A stretch of 64,000 nucleotides of DNA. It comes from Anthonomus grandis grandis (lineage: Eukaryota; Arthropoda; Insecta; Coleoptera; Curculionidae). A model generated the notes under the pieces. It was not told the origin of the DNA. It did not search any database and worked only from the letters and a program-made list of their open reading frames with translations. The position numbers and the translations under genes were made by a program. Below, piece after piece: positions 22,529-32,267 of the stretch (position 1 is its first letter; every line of letters begins with the position of its first letter). The stretch is from positions 35,727,690-35,791,689 of the forward strand of contig NC_065549.1 of NCBI RefSeq assembly GCF_022605725.1, in the 5' to 3' direction.

Positions 22529-25290
22529 TTAAAAGGTATCATTAAAAAAATCGTCAAGGCTATAATATGCCCTGGATAATAAAAGTGATTTTAATTCCTT
22601 TTTGAATCTCCTAACTTATAAGATTTGTCTGATACATAGAGGAACATGGTTGTAATTTTTTTTGCTAAGGTATATAAGTGAGTTCTTGGTGAGGGAGGAT
22701 GTAGGGATTGGTAAGGGAAAATCGTTAACCTGGCGAGTCATATGACCAGTGTTAGAGGGAGGTTTAGGACATTTATGAATAAGAGTAGCTGTTTCTAAGA
22801 TAAAAAGAGAAAAAAGAGTTAGGATTCTTTGAGATATAAAGAGAGGTTTTCAAGAATCTCTTAACCCAGTGGAACATAGGTATCTAACTGCCTTTTTTTG
22901 AATCACAAAAATTATGTTTAATAATCCCTTGTTGCTTAAACCCCAAAAAGGCAAGCCATAACGAAGGTGGGACTCAATAAGAGAAAAGTACACTGAACGT
23001 GCAACTACCCCTCCCAGCTCATGCCCCGCCATTCTTACTGCAAAGCATCCAGAGGATAATTTTGATGCAAGATTTAGGATATGATCTTCGAAGCGAAGGC
23101 GACCATCAATGGTAATACCAAGGAACTTACAGCTTTCTTTGTTTTGCAAGGGGGAGTTTTCACTAAACATAAGGCCCTGAACGTCACACTTAAATCCCAT
23201 AATAAAGGTTTTGCACACATTAAATACAAGCCTGTTTGCAGCACACCACTCCGATAAAATCTTAAGATCCTTAAAAACCTGGGCTCTAACATTATCAGAA
23301 TCTCTATGATTCCATAAAATGGTGGTATCATCAGCAAACTGAACCACTTTGCCCTGCAGTTTTAATGAACCCAAATCATTTACATAGAGCAAAAATAATA
23401 GTGGTCCTGAACCCTGAGGAACCCAGATACTGTAACTCTTTGGGTATGATTAGATAGATAGAATTCCAGCTATTGCAATGCCACACCTCTAAAGCCATAA
23501 TTATTGAGCTTCCATGATCTACACAATCAAATGCCTTGGATAAATCGCAAAACACTGCCGCCGCGGACTCTCCAGAATTTAAGGACACATAGACACTCTC
23601 CAAAAAGCCGAAAACAGCGTCATGAGTCCCCGTCCCCTTTTCCCGTTTGAAATCCAAACTGATTTGCAGGTAAAATGCAATTATGTTGCAAAAAAGATAA
23701 AATTCTGATTTTTGCAAGTTTTTCAACTATCTTGGAGAGGGTAGATAATATAGAAATTGGACGGAAATTACAAGGCTCACTCACATCTCCACCCTTATAA
23801 AGAGGGATAACCACTGCCTCCTTCAAACATGCTGGAAAGATGCCATTATGAAAGGAATTATTTATGGCAGAAGCTAAGGCATTCAATGCTGAGTCAGGCA
23901 AAAGGAGTAGTAATTTTGATGATATTCCATCAGCTCCAGCTGATTTATGGTTTTTTAAGCTTTTAATTGCATCTCTAACATCAGTAAGGCTAACAGGATA
24001 AAGGAAAAAAGAATTTTGAACTGACAATTGTTGAATATAATGCAAAGGATCAATATTAGTATTCACATCCTTAAGCAATAAATGAGGAATATTACAGTAA
24101 TAATCATTTAAACTATTTGGTCTTACTTCTGGTTCTGAAACTTTCTTGTGAGAATGCCTGAAGTCATTTATAATTGACCAACATTCTCTCTGCCTATTTG
24201 AGGACATATTCAAGCGGTCACTATAATATTTAACCTTAGCTGCTTTTATCGTCTTTCTATATAGACTACGATATTTCTGATTATAATGAATAATGTTTGC
24301 ATTAGTTGTAAACTTGCACAGCTTAGCCAAAAAACGGAGGTTTTTAGCTGAAGTTCTGAGGCCTGCTGTGACCCATGGTTTTCTATTTTTCATTTTAAGC
24401 CTCTTTTTAGGAAAACACTGATTGATCTTGTCACATAGCACATGAAATAACAAAGTAAACGGGTCAGGAGCCATTTCAACTGCATTCCAATTAACCAAAG
24501 CTGTAGTAGAAGAAAAAGCATTAAAATTTGCTCTGCTGAAAATTCTTCCTATATAATGAGATGAAGGAAATACAGTGTTGCATGGAATCCTAGAATGGCT
24601 TCATGGTCAGAAATACCAGATGAGAGTACTCTACATGACACATCATTTAAATTTGTACACAAATAATCAATAGTAGTTGCAGATGAGGATGTTATACGTG
24701 TGGGTGAAAGAACATGCATCTTCAAGTCATAAGATTCCAATATACTTAAAAGGGATGTATGATATGATGGCAAGCTTATATCAGTGAAGTTAATATTAAA
24801 GTCACCAGCCAATATTACTATGGAGTGTAGAGACAATTGGAATAATAGAGAATCAAGTTTGTCCAGGAACATACCAATATCTCCTGTGAGTAGTCTATAA
24901 ACACAAAGAACATATAAATTAAATCGCTTACAAAAACAAAGGGAGAATTCAAAAACCTTCTCCAACAGAAAGCTATCATACTTATTAATTTTACAGAAAA
25001 AAGCTTCAATTGTTTGTTTAACTAAAATAGGTGTTCCTCCATGTATGGAGTGTTGCCGAAAAAAAATTGATATAGGAATATAATCAGATATTAAGAAACA
25101 TTCGTTAGGCTTTAACCAGTGCTCAGTTAGTAATACAATATCAGGAAAATCACACGAATCAAGTAAAAGATGAAGCTCGTCCATTTTATTTCTTAGAGAC
25201 TGTATATTTAAAATAAAACTACTGAAACTTTTCGCATGCTTATTTTCAAAGTTATTTATAGAATGTGAGTGAGCTTCATCTTCTGTGTAT
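22529..25290 (-). pseudogene. LINE-B ORF2: endonuclease and reverse transcriptase
   Basis: The endonuclease frame gives ILNIQSLRNKMDELHLLLDS (conserved Asn), IVLLTEHWL (catalytic Glu), ILAGDFNINF (GDFN), SPTRITSSSATTIDYL and SSGISDHEAI (catalytic SDH): all catalytic residues are kept. The RT has HKSAGADGISSKLL, LKEAVVIPLYKGGDV, NFRPISILS, AAAVFCDLSKAFDCVDH (catalytic Asp) and VVQFADDTTIL (FADD). The thumb shows WCAANRLVFNVCKT and CKFLGITIDGRLRFEDH, and the C-terminus ends RAYYSLDDFFNDTF at TAA 22529-22531. Frameshifts lie near 24520, 23640, 23560 and 23400, and between 22560 and 22860. Otherwise it is well conserved, suggesting a fairly recent insertion. Confidence 0.85.
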
Positions 25291-25294
25291 TTAT

Positions 25295-26397
25295 CTATAA
25301 AAAAGAATCCCTATCACAGTCAGTATCTAGAAGTCCAGATTGATTACTTGGTTTTATTGTGGACACATTTTTTGATGAAATGCTACTTTTGAAATGTTTT
25401 AAAATATGGGTATACAGTAATGATGCCAAATCTGATCCAAAGTTGCTGGCATGATTAGACTCTAAAATTCTATTTAGATTAATATTATTTGCCTGAAATA
25501 TTCTATAGAGAGCCTTATTGCTATTATAAATTACATTATGGTTTGGGCTTGCTATACATGTAAGGGCTTGTCATCACTAAACTATTGCTGTGTAAATGTA
25601 TAAATTTTTTTTAAATATCGAATGATGAGCAAATACCATTTAACATTAAAATCAACATATCATTTTCTGTAAATTCCTTAACAACAATATTAATGGGTGA
25701 ATTTGGCCTACATGGCAACTGTGTTGGATAATTTATATTAACGAATTTAGATATGTTTTGCTGTTCCTTTAATGCACAAATATCGAAATAGCAAGAATCT
25801 TTTTCAAACTTCCAACACCTTTATCGACTGGATCATATTCTTATTCATCTTAGTTAAATCATTAACTTCCATTTGTAACATATTTATTTGCGTCTTATAG
25901 GTTGCAGATTCATTTTCTAATGTTTTTATTGTTATAATTAAATTTTTATTTAAGGTATTTAACTCATTGATTTCTATATTGAAATTTATTTTTTCCTCTT
26001 CACATACTTTTAATAGTGACAGTAACTCACATTCTTTAGTTTTTAAATTTGTTAATTAAATTTTAAGTTCATCATTAAGTTTGTGTAGATTATCTAGGAA
26101 GAAAGAAAACTTCTTTTCGGCCTCTGACACTTCATCTTTAAACACCAAACTGTTTCTTCTCATTCTTTCTATATGCCTATCCTTTTCTTTTAGTTCAATC
26201 AATAATTCATGACTCTTCTGCTCGTAAGACTTCTTTTCACTCTCATTTTCATTAAAATTTATTTGACATTTTTCTGAGCATAAAATTTTGTAGCCTCCCA
26301 TTTTTATGGCATCAGAATTTCTATCCAAACAACTTGGGTGGAATATAGACATATAAAAGATGCAGCAATAATTTGAAAACTCCTTTTTTTGAAGCAT
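25295..26397 (-). pseudogene. LINE-B ORF1: zinc finger, coiled coil, possible esterase-like domain
   Basis: ATG 26397. Residues 10-45 hold a Cys/His pattern (CC..FHPSC......GYKILCSEKC) like a PHD-type zinc finger. A long Lys/Glu-rich coiled coil follows (residues 50-190 when a TAA near 26056 is read through). After a frameshift near 25800 comes KDSCYFDICALKEQQNISKF, then VVKEFTENDMLILMLNG, TSPYMYSKPKP and NKALYRIFQANNINLNRILE. The order PHD, coiled coil, C-terminal globular domain matches CR1/Kiri-like ORF1 proteins whose last domain is an SGNH-type esterase; that assignment here is an inference from pattern. Lesions: TAA near 26056, frameshift near 25800, TAA near 25620, frameshift near 25570. 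Confidence 0.65.
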
Positions 26398-27084
26398 TTG
26401 AAAAACGATTCATTTTAATAAATTAAGGAATATATAAATACGGTTAGACAAGAATTGCTAGCCAAACAGGAACTTGAGCCTGAGCGTCACCAGGAACACG
26501 CGTAAAACAAACACACTAGCACGTCCTAAGGTTGAAGTTCTATGGTTTCAAGTTAAGGTCAATGCCAGTAAAACAAGTCTAGTTAGTTAAAACCGGAAAT
26601 ATTTATAAAACAAAAAAAATATTGAACTGTTAATTAGGAACACTTGTACGGAAATATAGCACGTCGATGTGGTTGTAAAAAAAAATCAAAACAAATCAAA
26701 TCAAAACAAAACAAACAAAACTGAGTACCGGCGTAGCCTCCTACAAACTTAAACACGACTGTCACATATGACTGCTAAACTGATACTGTAAGTAATTTTA
26801 CTAACTAGGGACAATGGTGCTTATACCCTAATTACAATAGGTTAAGTACATTAGCCCTCGTAACTAGAGACACTAATACTCATAAAAGTAGGTGGTAGTA
26901 GGTGTAAGTAGTTGGGTTCAGTATATAAGAATTTCGGATCTTCACTAGGTCGCTATGAGTGTGTTAAGATAAAGACTTGTTTTTGGGTAATTAGGGATTA
27001 CGGACCTAAAATTAGTCACAGAGAGAGAGAACCCAGTCTTAGGTATTTGGGGAAATAGGAAAACTCTGTGAGCAAATTCTCGCT
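26398..27084. other. Spacer, probably 5' flank of LINE-B
   Basis: No open frame is recognisable. An A-rich tract with repeated CAAAACAAAT units lies at 26680-26720. The rest may include the LINE-B 5' untranslated region. Confidence 0.4.
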
Positions 27085-27102
27085 TTAGCATCTATTACAC
27101 AG

Positions 27103-27215
27103 GGTGAGATTACTAGCCAGTCGCCGGCGAGTAAAATTTAAAGCGAGTGAGCGAGTTAGAACACGCTCAGCGAGCGCAAACTACACAGGGCTGGTTAAAT
27201 CGCTTTACTCGCAGG
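27103..27215 (+). repeat. Left subterminal GCGAG-motif cluster of Harbinger-1
   Basis: Next to the left end the pentamer GCGAG (or CTCGC) recurs at least five times: in GGCGAGTAA, AGCGAGTGA, AGCGAGTTA, AGCGAGCGC and TTTACTCGCAG. It contrasts with the AT-rich interior and mirrors a cluster at the other end, so it is likely the binding array for the transposase or the MADF protein. That role is inferred. Confidence 0.6.
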
Positions 27216-27267
27216 GTTTGAATTTTTGGAAGTTGTTTGTTTTGTATTTTTCGTTCGAAAATTCAAA

Positions 27268-29178
27268 ATGTTTGTTAAATGGAATAGTAATCAAAATATA
27301 GAGTTTTTAAAAATTCATGAACAATTTCCAGTATTATGGAATATTAAACACAAAGATTATCTAAATTTTAAACTGAAAGACGGATTATTTAAGAACATGT
27401 GTGAACAATTAGATAATAAAGGACTTCTAAAATGAATGGATAAGAACAATTGAAAAACAAAATTAAAAATGTGAAAGATGTGTTTCATCAAGAACTGGCC
27501 AAAATAGAACGAAGCAAAAAAAGTAGCTGTGGAACAGAAGACATTTAAACGCCAAAGTTAACATGGTTTGAGGCTGCCAATTTTTTCGCAGAAGTTTTGT
27601 CAACAAGGCACAGTAATTCAAACTTGGTGAGTAGATTTTAGAGCTAGATATTTTTAATTTTTACATAAGTAAATTGTGCATAACAAATAAAGTTTAAATT
27701 TCTCTCATACGTTTTGGGCAAAATTACGTTGGAAAATAGTAAATTGTATTTACTTAAAAATATAAAAAAATATTATTCAAGTTAATTCCAATCTCACTTT
27801 TTTCCATTGTCACGGTAAAGGATTTTCTTCCATAAAATACTTGGCGTACGTGCGTCTTACTTCCTCTGCGGGATTTTTGTAATTATTACTTCCCAAATGA
27901 CTAACCAATGACAGATTATCCACGTGGTTTCTCCATTGTCCAAAAGTAATATTTTCCGTGTTCAGATCCTCTCTATACACAGCATTTTCAGGAAAATAAG
28001 CATCGGGGCTGCTTTTTCTCAGCCAGTTGTGGAGACTAAATGCTGCCAAAATAACATCGTCAATTGTTGCTTCTTTTAATTGAATTGGTCTTGAAAATAT
28101 TCTGAAGCGCCACACAAGAATACCAAATTTTCTGATACTCGTGTTGTTCGAAGGAGTCGGTAGTTGAATATCCTTTCAGTATTATTAAGCTGTGAGTTAC
28201 TGTACGGCTTCATTAAGTTGGTTCTTAATGGAAAGGCATTGTCCCCCATAATGACCGAATTTTCAGGCAAATTAAGAGTGTTATTTTCCATAGCGATGTC
28301 TAAAGTACTATATCTAAATATTGTTCTGTCACTAGCTCGGCCGTTTGCACCAATATCAATGTATGTAAAGCAGTAATCTACGTCTACCATTGCAACTAAC
28401 ACTATACTATAGGTTTTTTTGTAATTAAGTACACTGACCCAGACCTGGGAGGTTTTTTAATCAGAACGTGCTTGCCATCAACCGCTCCACAACATCTTCG
28501 GAAATTCCAACGAAGAAGAAAATTGCTTTGTATTTTTTTCCATTCATTGCTTGTTGTAGGCATCTGGAAGAAAAATATAATATATTTTAGAAAATTTGTT
28601 TACTTCTTAAATCAAGCAAAAGGAAACACATTTTTTATAGATTTGGTCCAATTTTTTTTCAGACTTTACCCAGCACACAGAATATATCTAAGGAAATCTC
28701 AAATTCTCAAATTGAACAGCCTGATGATGAAGAACCCGATACACCGCCCAAGAAACAAAATGTAAAACTCTCACAGGCGATGGGACCTCCTAAACCTAAA
28801 AAAAGGGTGAAAAAACAAGCAGATCCAGAAATTACTGATGCAGTCGGTCAGTTAAATAGAATTGCTGAAAATGTATCACAGGTAAAACTGTACGACGAAT
28901 TTGGGAAGAGTGTAGCTGCAGAGCTACGTCAATTGCCGCAACGTCAAGCTATTTTATTGCAGCAAGAAATCCAGAATTTTATTACACGTGTAAAGCTAAT
29001 CTGTTTAGAAAACAATGACCAAATAAATACTTACTACGAAGAACCCCTTCAACTGCAAACTTCTCCATCGTTATCCTCTCTAAGTGATCCCAGCCCTGCC
29101 TCAACCACATATGAAACACATACCCAAACCCAAAATAACGAAGATATGGTCACGATGTTCTTCATCAAGCACTTATAA
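27268..29178 (+). pseudogene. MADF-domain DNA-binding protein of Harbinger-1, two exons
   Basis: Exon 1 (27268-27626) begins MFVKWNSNQNIEFLKIHEQF and includes FPVLWNIKHKDY, the start of a MADF domain. After a frameshift near 27433 it continues KIKNVKDVFHQELAKIERSK and LTWFEAANFFAEVL. The donor TTG|GTGAGT (27627) and acceptor TTTTTTTTCAG|ACTTTACC (28663) are in phase. Exon 2 (28663-29178) gives TLPSTQNISKEISNSQ, a Lys-rich stretch, and a BESS-like segment (KSVAAELRQLPQRQAILLQQ), ending at TAA 29176. Intron 1 (27627-28662) wholly contains the transposase's second exon on the other strand. In related elements this protein binds DNA and partners the transposase. Lesions: a premature TAA in exon 1 (near 27546) and the frameshift. 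Confidence 0.8.
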
Positions 29179-29739
29179 ATACATTTTCGGCACAATTTTA
29201 ATTTTTAATGAATAAATAACATTTTTTATAAATAAGTAACTTGTTTCATAAACAGTGTGCGAAAAATAAATTGATTATTAAGTTATGCCTACCTTTATAT
29301 ATGGCTTTAGAACCGGACAAATTGCTGCAAGTACTTCAGGTATAAACAGTGACATTGTACATTCAGGCACTCGGAATAAATATTCTAGTGATTTAAATGA
29401 ATCACCAGGTGCCAAAAAGCGCAGGGTTATTTCTAGTTTTGTAGCAGTCGGTATCGCCATCCTCCATTTTTGTATTTTTTTGCGGTTTGTTTCGTCAACC
29501 ATTTGTAATAAATTATTAAACTGTTCATTGCTCAATTTCAAAACATTCCTGTAGGCCACAGGATTTTCATCCTTTAATTGTTTCAGTAAAATATTAGAAG
29601 CCCCATATGTGTCTCGTTTTGAAATCCAATTCCTGACCCCACACCCGTCTTGCTTTTTTTTCTGGTTTAACTTTTCTTGAAGTTTTTTTCAAATTTTAAG
29701 GCCCACAACAACAATTCCTGCACGCACTATATCCGCCAT
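27810..29739 (-). pseudogene. PIF/Harbinger transposase of Harbinger-1, two exons
   Basis: Exon 1 (29739-29293) starts MADIVRAGIVVVGLKI, then a TGA, then CGVRNWISKRDTYGAS and YRNVLKLSNEQFNNLLQMVD, the conserved N-terminal region, ending ...LKPYIK. Donor AAAG|GTAGGC and acceptor TTTTTCTTCCAG|ATGCC are in phase, removing 28564-29292. Exon 2 (28563-27810) gives CCGAVDGKHVLIKKPP (first catalytic Asp), DIGANGRASDRTIF (second), VIMGDNAFPLRTNLMKPYS, RVSEN (catalytic Glu) and DDVILAAFSLHNWL. Lesions: a TGA in exon 1 and frameshifts near 28420 and 28110. The intron houses MADF exon 2 on the opposite strand. Confidence 0.85.
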
Positions 29740-29784
29740 TTTATCCAACTAGTACTAGTCTTGTTTTAAATTACACATAGCATT

Positions 29785-29955
29785 TTCACTCGCGAGAGAG
29801 AGAAATCGCGAGCGAGTAGCGATAAAACTAGGCTAGTGTTCAACTTTACTCGCTGGGAAAAAGCAAGCCGCGAGTTTACTAGCTGCCGCGATTACATTTG
29901 GCGATTTTTATAGCAGCAAGTAAATTCGCCGGCGACTGGCTAGTAATCTCGCCCT
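29785..29955 (-). repeat. Right subterminal GCGAG-motif cluster of Harbinger-1
   Basis: GCGAG/CTCGC occurs at least five times in this stretch (ACTCGCGAGAG, ATCGCGAGCGAGTAG, TTACTCGCTGG, GCCGCGAGTTTA), plus CGCCGGCGA at the very end. It mirrors the left-end cluster. Confidence 0.6.
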
Positions 29956-29971
29956 GTGTAATAGATGCTTA

Positions 29972-30237
29972 AAACCGAAGAGCCCAACAGTTTCATGGGA
30001 AGTTATAGGTTATACTCATGGTCTTAGCGTTTAAAAGTTCCTACTTGAAATTGTTTGTTTTATGGCCTGTGGTAAGGATGACCCTTCTAGGGATCGTTGA
30101 TGTCCTTAAAATTGTTTACATACACCAAATAAGAACAAGTACATCTGACAGAAATAGTGTTGTGTTTTTGAAGGTGGTAGACAATGGTACAGTGAAAACA
30201 TCTTGTCGGACTTGCATTGTCTTATTTATTTAATGTA
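29972..30237. other. Short spacer, no gene recognised
   Basis: Ordinary sequence between Harbinger-1 and a hammerhead-like motif. The 71-codon plus frame (30018-30233) has no recognisable domain. Confidence 0.45.
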
Positions 30238-30282
30238 ACACGACGTTTCGGTTGGTAAGTATCTCCAACCGTTATCAAGTGT
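30238..30282 (-). ncRNA. Hammerhead-like motif, decayed
   Basis: The minus strand reads ACACTTGATAAC, a perfect stem GGTTGG-loop-CCAACC, then GAAACGTCGTGT. Relative to the hammerhead core (CTGATGA - stem II - GAAAC..GTH) there are two core changes; stem II (6-7 bp) is intact and ACAC/GTGT could form stem I. Such GTTTCG...TTATCA sequences are typical of Penelope-like terminal repeats. No Penelope coding sequence is recognisable next to it. Confidence 0.4.
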
Positions 30283-31114
30283 AATCAGTTTATAGTAACA
30301 AGTATAATAGAAAGTAGCTGATTTCTTTTGAATGTATTGTGTCAAGGATAAATAAATGCCCTCTTCATAAATGAATTTTTTTAATGTTAAACTAAACTTT
30401 AACATACGAACAGTTCAAATGTCATCTCATACCCAGTAACAACTAAATCAAGACTAAAGAGCTTGTTACAAACTGGTATAAATCTCCTACAACTAATACA
30501 TCTAACTTTCTTGATTTTTTGGAAGATATTTTGAATATGTCAGTACCATTTTATTTTAGTGTAATATTTTGTGAAGATTTAAACATAGATCTTTTAAGAC
30601 AGACAAATTTAGGTAAAAACTTTATTAGCTTGTTGAAAATTTTCGCATTAACAAATAAGAGATCCTACTAAAATCAACGCTGCTTTAAATGAAGCCACTT
30701 TCTTAGACATAATAATTATTAAACAATTTTGTAAAATTGTGAATGTAAAAAATCGGGATCTGTTCTTATGTCTGAGAGTATTATTTAGTTTGTGAAAATT
30801 TAAATGCAAGTCTTATAATATAACTAAAAAATATAGCAATTATGACAATACTGATACCTTAGTATTTTAAAATGAACCTCAGTATTAGTGAAAAAGGGTC
30901 AATAGCTATTAATAATGTTATGTATTTAATTTTATAAACTTATAAAAGAAAAATCATTTTCTCTTTGAACTACTACCAATATAAAAGTTTCAATGAAACT
31001 ATAATTAATATATGAAGCATATAAAATACTCATTCATTTTCTCCAAGAGACCACACAAAATGTAAATAAATAATCAAAAAACAATGTCACGGTCTCATAA
31101 GCAAAATTTTTATT

Positions 31115-31158
31115 GGCTACACGTGCTTCGCTCTGTATAAGCAGAGCATCACCAGGCC
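31115..31158 (-). ncRNA. Hammerhead-like motif, left arm
   Basis: The minus strand gives GGC-CTGGTGAT, a perfect stem GCTCTG-loop-CAGAGC, then GAAGCACGTGTA-GCC. Stem I is GGC/GCC, stem II 6 bp, and C-ACGT-G closes stem III before the GTA cleavage triplet. The core differs from CTGATGA...GAAA at two positions (CTGGTGA, GAAG), so activity is doubtful. Confidence 0.5.
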
Positions 31159-31264
31159 TTAGGGCCTACACATACACTGTAAAACTGTTTTACAGTGTAT
31201 GTTACAGCTGTAATATATTATATTTGTAACTTTTACAGTTTTATAGTGTATGTGTAGGTCCTAA

Positions 31265-31296
31265 GGCCTGATGATGAACACGAAACACGTGTAGCC
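31265..31296 (+). ncRNA. Hammerhead-like motif, right arm
   Basis: The plus strand gives GGC-CTGATGA-TGAACAC-GAAAC-ACGT-GTA-GCC. The core CTGATGA...GAAA and the GTA triplet are canonical, stem I is GGC/GCC, and stem III is AC/GT. Stem II has shrunk to seven bases that barely pair. It complements the left-arm motif, which has a good stem II and a mutated core. Confidence 0.55.
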
Positions 31297-31870
31297 AATA
31301 AATGCTTATAGACTGTGTCATTGTTTTTTGTTTGTTTGTTTAAATATATGAAGCAGACAACCGCAGATAGGCTAAATTATTAAAGAATTACACCAAAAAC
31401 ATGCAATAAACAGGAATGAACAGAAAGATTAACTTACTTTCAATAAATGTTATTAAAAAAAAAATTGGGATAATGATTAAAAACTGAATTTTACAAAAAA
31501 AATTAGCCTAATAACTTTAATAAGACTTAAAATCTTTTTTTCTTCACAGCATTTAAAAAATTAGCATCTTATGATAACATCAATTTCTACCTCACTAAAA
31601 AAATTATAGGCCAGGAAAAACTTAACATAAAGTTAATAAATGATGAGAAGTCTAAACATATAAATGTTATAAAGAATATAAAAGCTTTTGCGGTAGAAAT
31701 TGATGGAATTTCTTAGGATATGCCTTTCTTACTACCTCAAACCTTTTATAAATAATATTAATATTGTTGTATTTTGCAAAACAGTTTCCCAAGCGATTGC
31801 AAAAAGCTATTATTATCCCCTTGCTTAAACTGCCATTCTCTTAAGATTTTAAAGATATTGTTATTAAAGT

Positions 31871-32260
31871 ATTAGTACAAAATAACTACTATTAGCAAAA
31901 GAAATATATCGTCTGTGCGATGTATTTTTTTCTCATTGCTTTTTTATAGCCACAATATATATTATTTGATAGTTTATTTCTCTAAAAAAATTCAAAAATT
32001 ACAAAATAGCTGTATGAGGTATTTATTTAACATACAATTTAAAAATTATGAAACCCATGTCCGAAAATGCGTCACTACGCCACTACGGCCCTAAGACGCG
32101 TTAAAATTTATAAAAACAATAATTGCCTAAATAGGATCTGCTGCATTTATTTTTACCTTTTGTACATGATACCATAACAACAATTGTTTAAAATCAACGC
32201 TTATCAATGTCAATTCTCAATGTCATGTTTCAAAATATAGCTTACAATTTTTAAACATGT
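31871..32260. other. AT-rich spacer, no gene recognised
   Basis: Nothing recognisable. This may include the 5' end of the mariner whose transposase starts at 32268, but I see no convincing terminal repeat. Confidence 0.4.
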
Positions 32261-32267
32261 ATTGCTA

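Larger units (their letters stand above)
22529..26397 (-). mobile_element. Long LINE with ORF1 and ORF2 (LINE-B)
   Basis: This is the best preserved retroelement of the window. On the minus strand ORF1 runs from 26397 to about 25295 and ORF2 from about 25290 to 22529, with intact endonuclease motifs and an intact FADD box. The ORFs abut or overlap by a few bases. No poly-A tail is seen, which fits CR1-type rather than Jockey-type 3' ends, though the clade is uncertain. The 5' end beyond 26397 is not defined. Confidence 0.85.
27088..29968 (+). mobile_element. PIF/Harbinger DNA transposon with MADF partner (Harbinger-1)
   Basis: The ends GCATCTATTACACAGGGTGA and (reverse complement of the right end) GCATCTATTACACAGGGCGA match over more than 40 bases. 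They are flanked by TTA at 27085-27087 and 29969-29971, the 3-bp target duplication usual for this superfamily. The element is 2881 bases with two split genes on opposite strands: a MADF protein (plus) and a DDE transposase (minus). Their exons alternate along the element. Only a few lesions are present. Confidence 0.9.
31075..31330. repeat. 256-bp palindrome with two opposed hammerhead-like motifs
   Basis: Left arm 31075-31187 and right arm 31226-31330 are reverse complements: ACAATGTCACGGTCTCATAA pairs with TTATAGACTGTGTCATTGT, TTGGCTACACGTGCTTCG with CGAAACACGTGTAGCCAA, and CATCACCAGGCCTTAGGGCC with GGTCCTAAGGCCTGATGATG. A smaller palindrome, ACACTGTAAAACTG/TTTTACAGTGT, lies in the middle. 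Each arm carries one hammerhead-like motif. The block interrupts LINE-F, so it is a mobile or duplicated unit; inverted, tail-to-tail terminal repeats are common in Penelope-like elements. Confidence 0.75.
30430..31870 (+). pseudogene. LINE remnant: endonuclease and start of RT (LINE-F)
   Basis: From 30449 the plus strand reads TKELVTNWYKSPTTNTSNFL, then FYFSVIFCEDLNIDLL, matching the endonuclease YRSP... and GDFNIDLL motifs (here EDLN). DPTKINAALNEATFLDIII follows after a frameshift, matching the PTR...LD motif. Across a 256-bp palindromic insertion the relic resumes: FKKLASYDNINFYLTKKIIG (31548), IKAFAVEIDGIS...LLPQ (RT entry motif, near 31690) and QFPKRLQKAIIIPLLKLP (near 31785). Beyond about 31870 it fades. 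It is heavily mutated and non-functional. Confidence 0.6.

Noticed and set aside
28472..28765. 97-codon plus frame as a separate gene
   Set aside because: It spans the MADF intron acceptor and the antisense of transposase exon 2; only the part after 28663 is coding, in a different frame.
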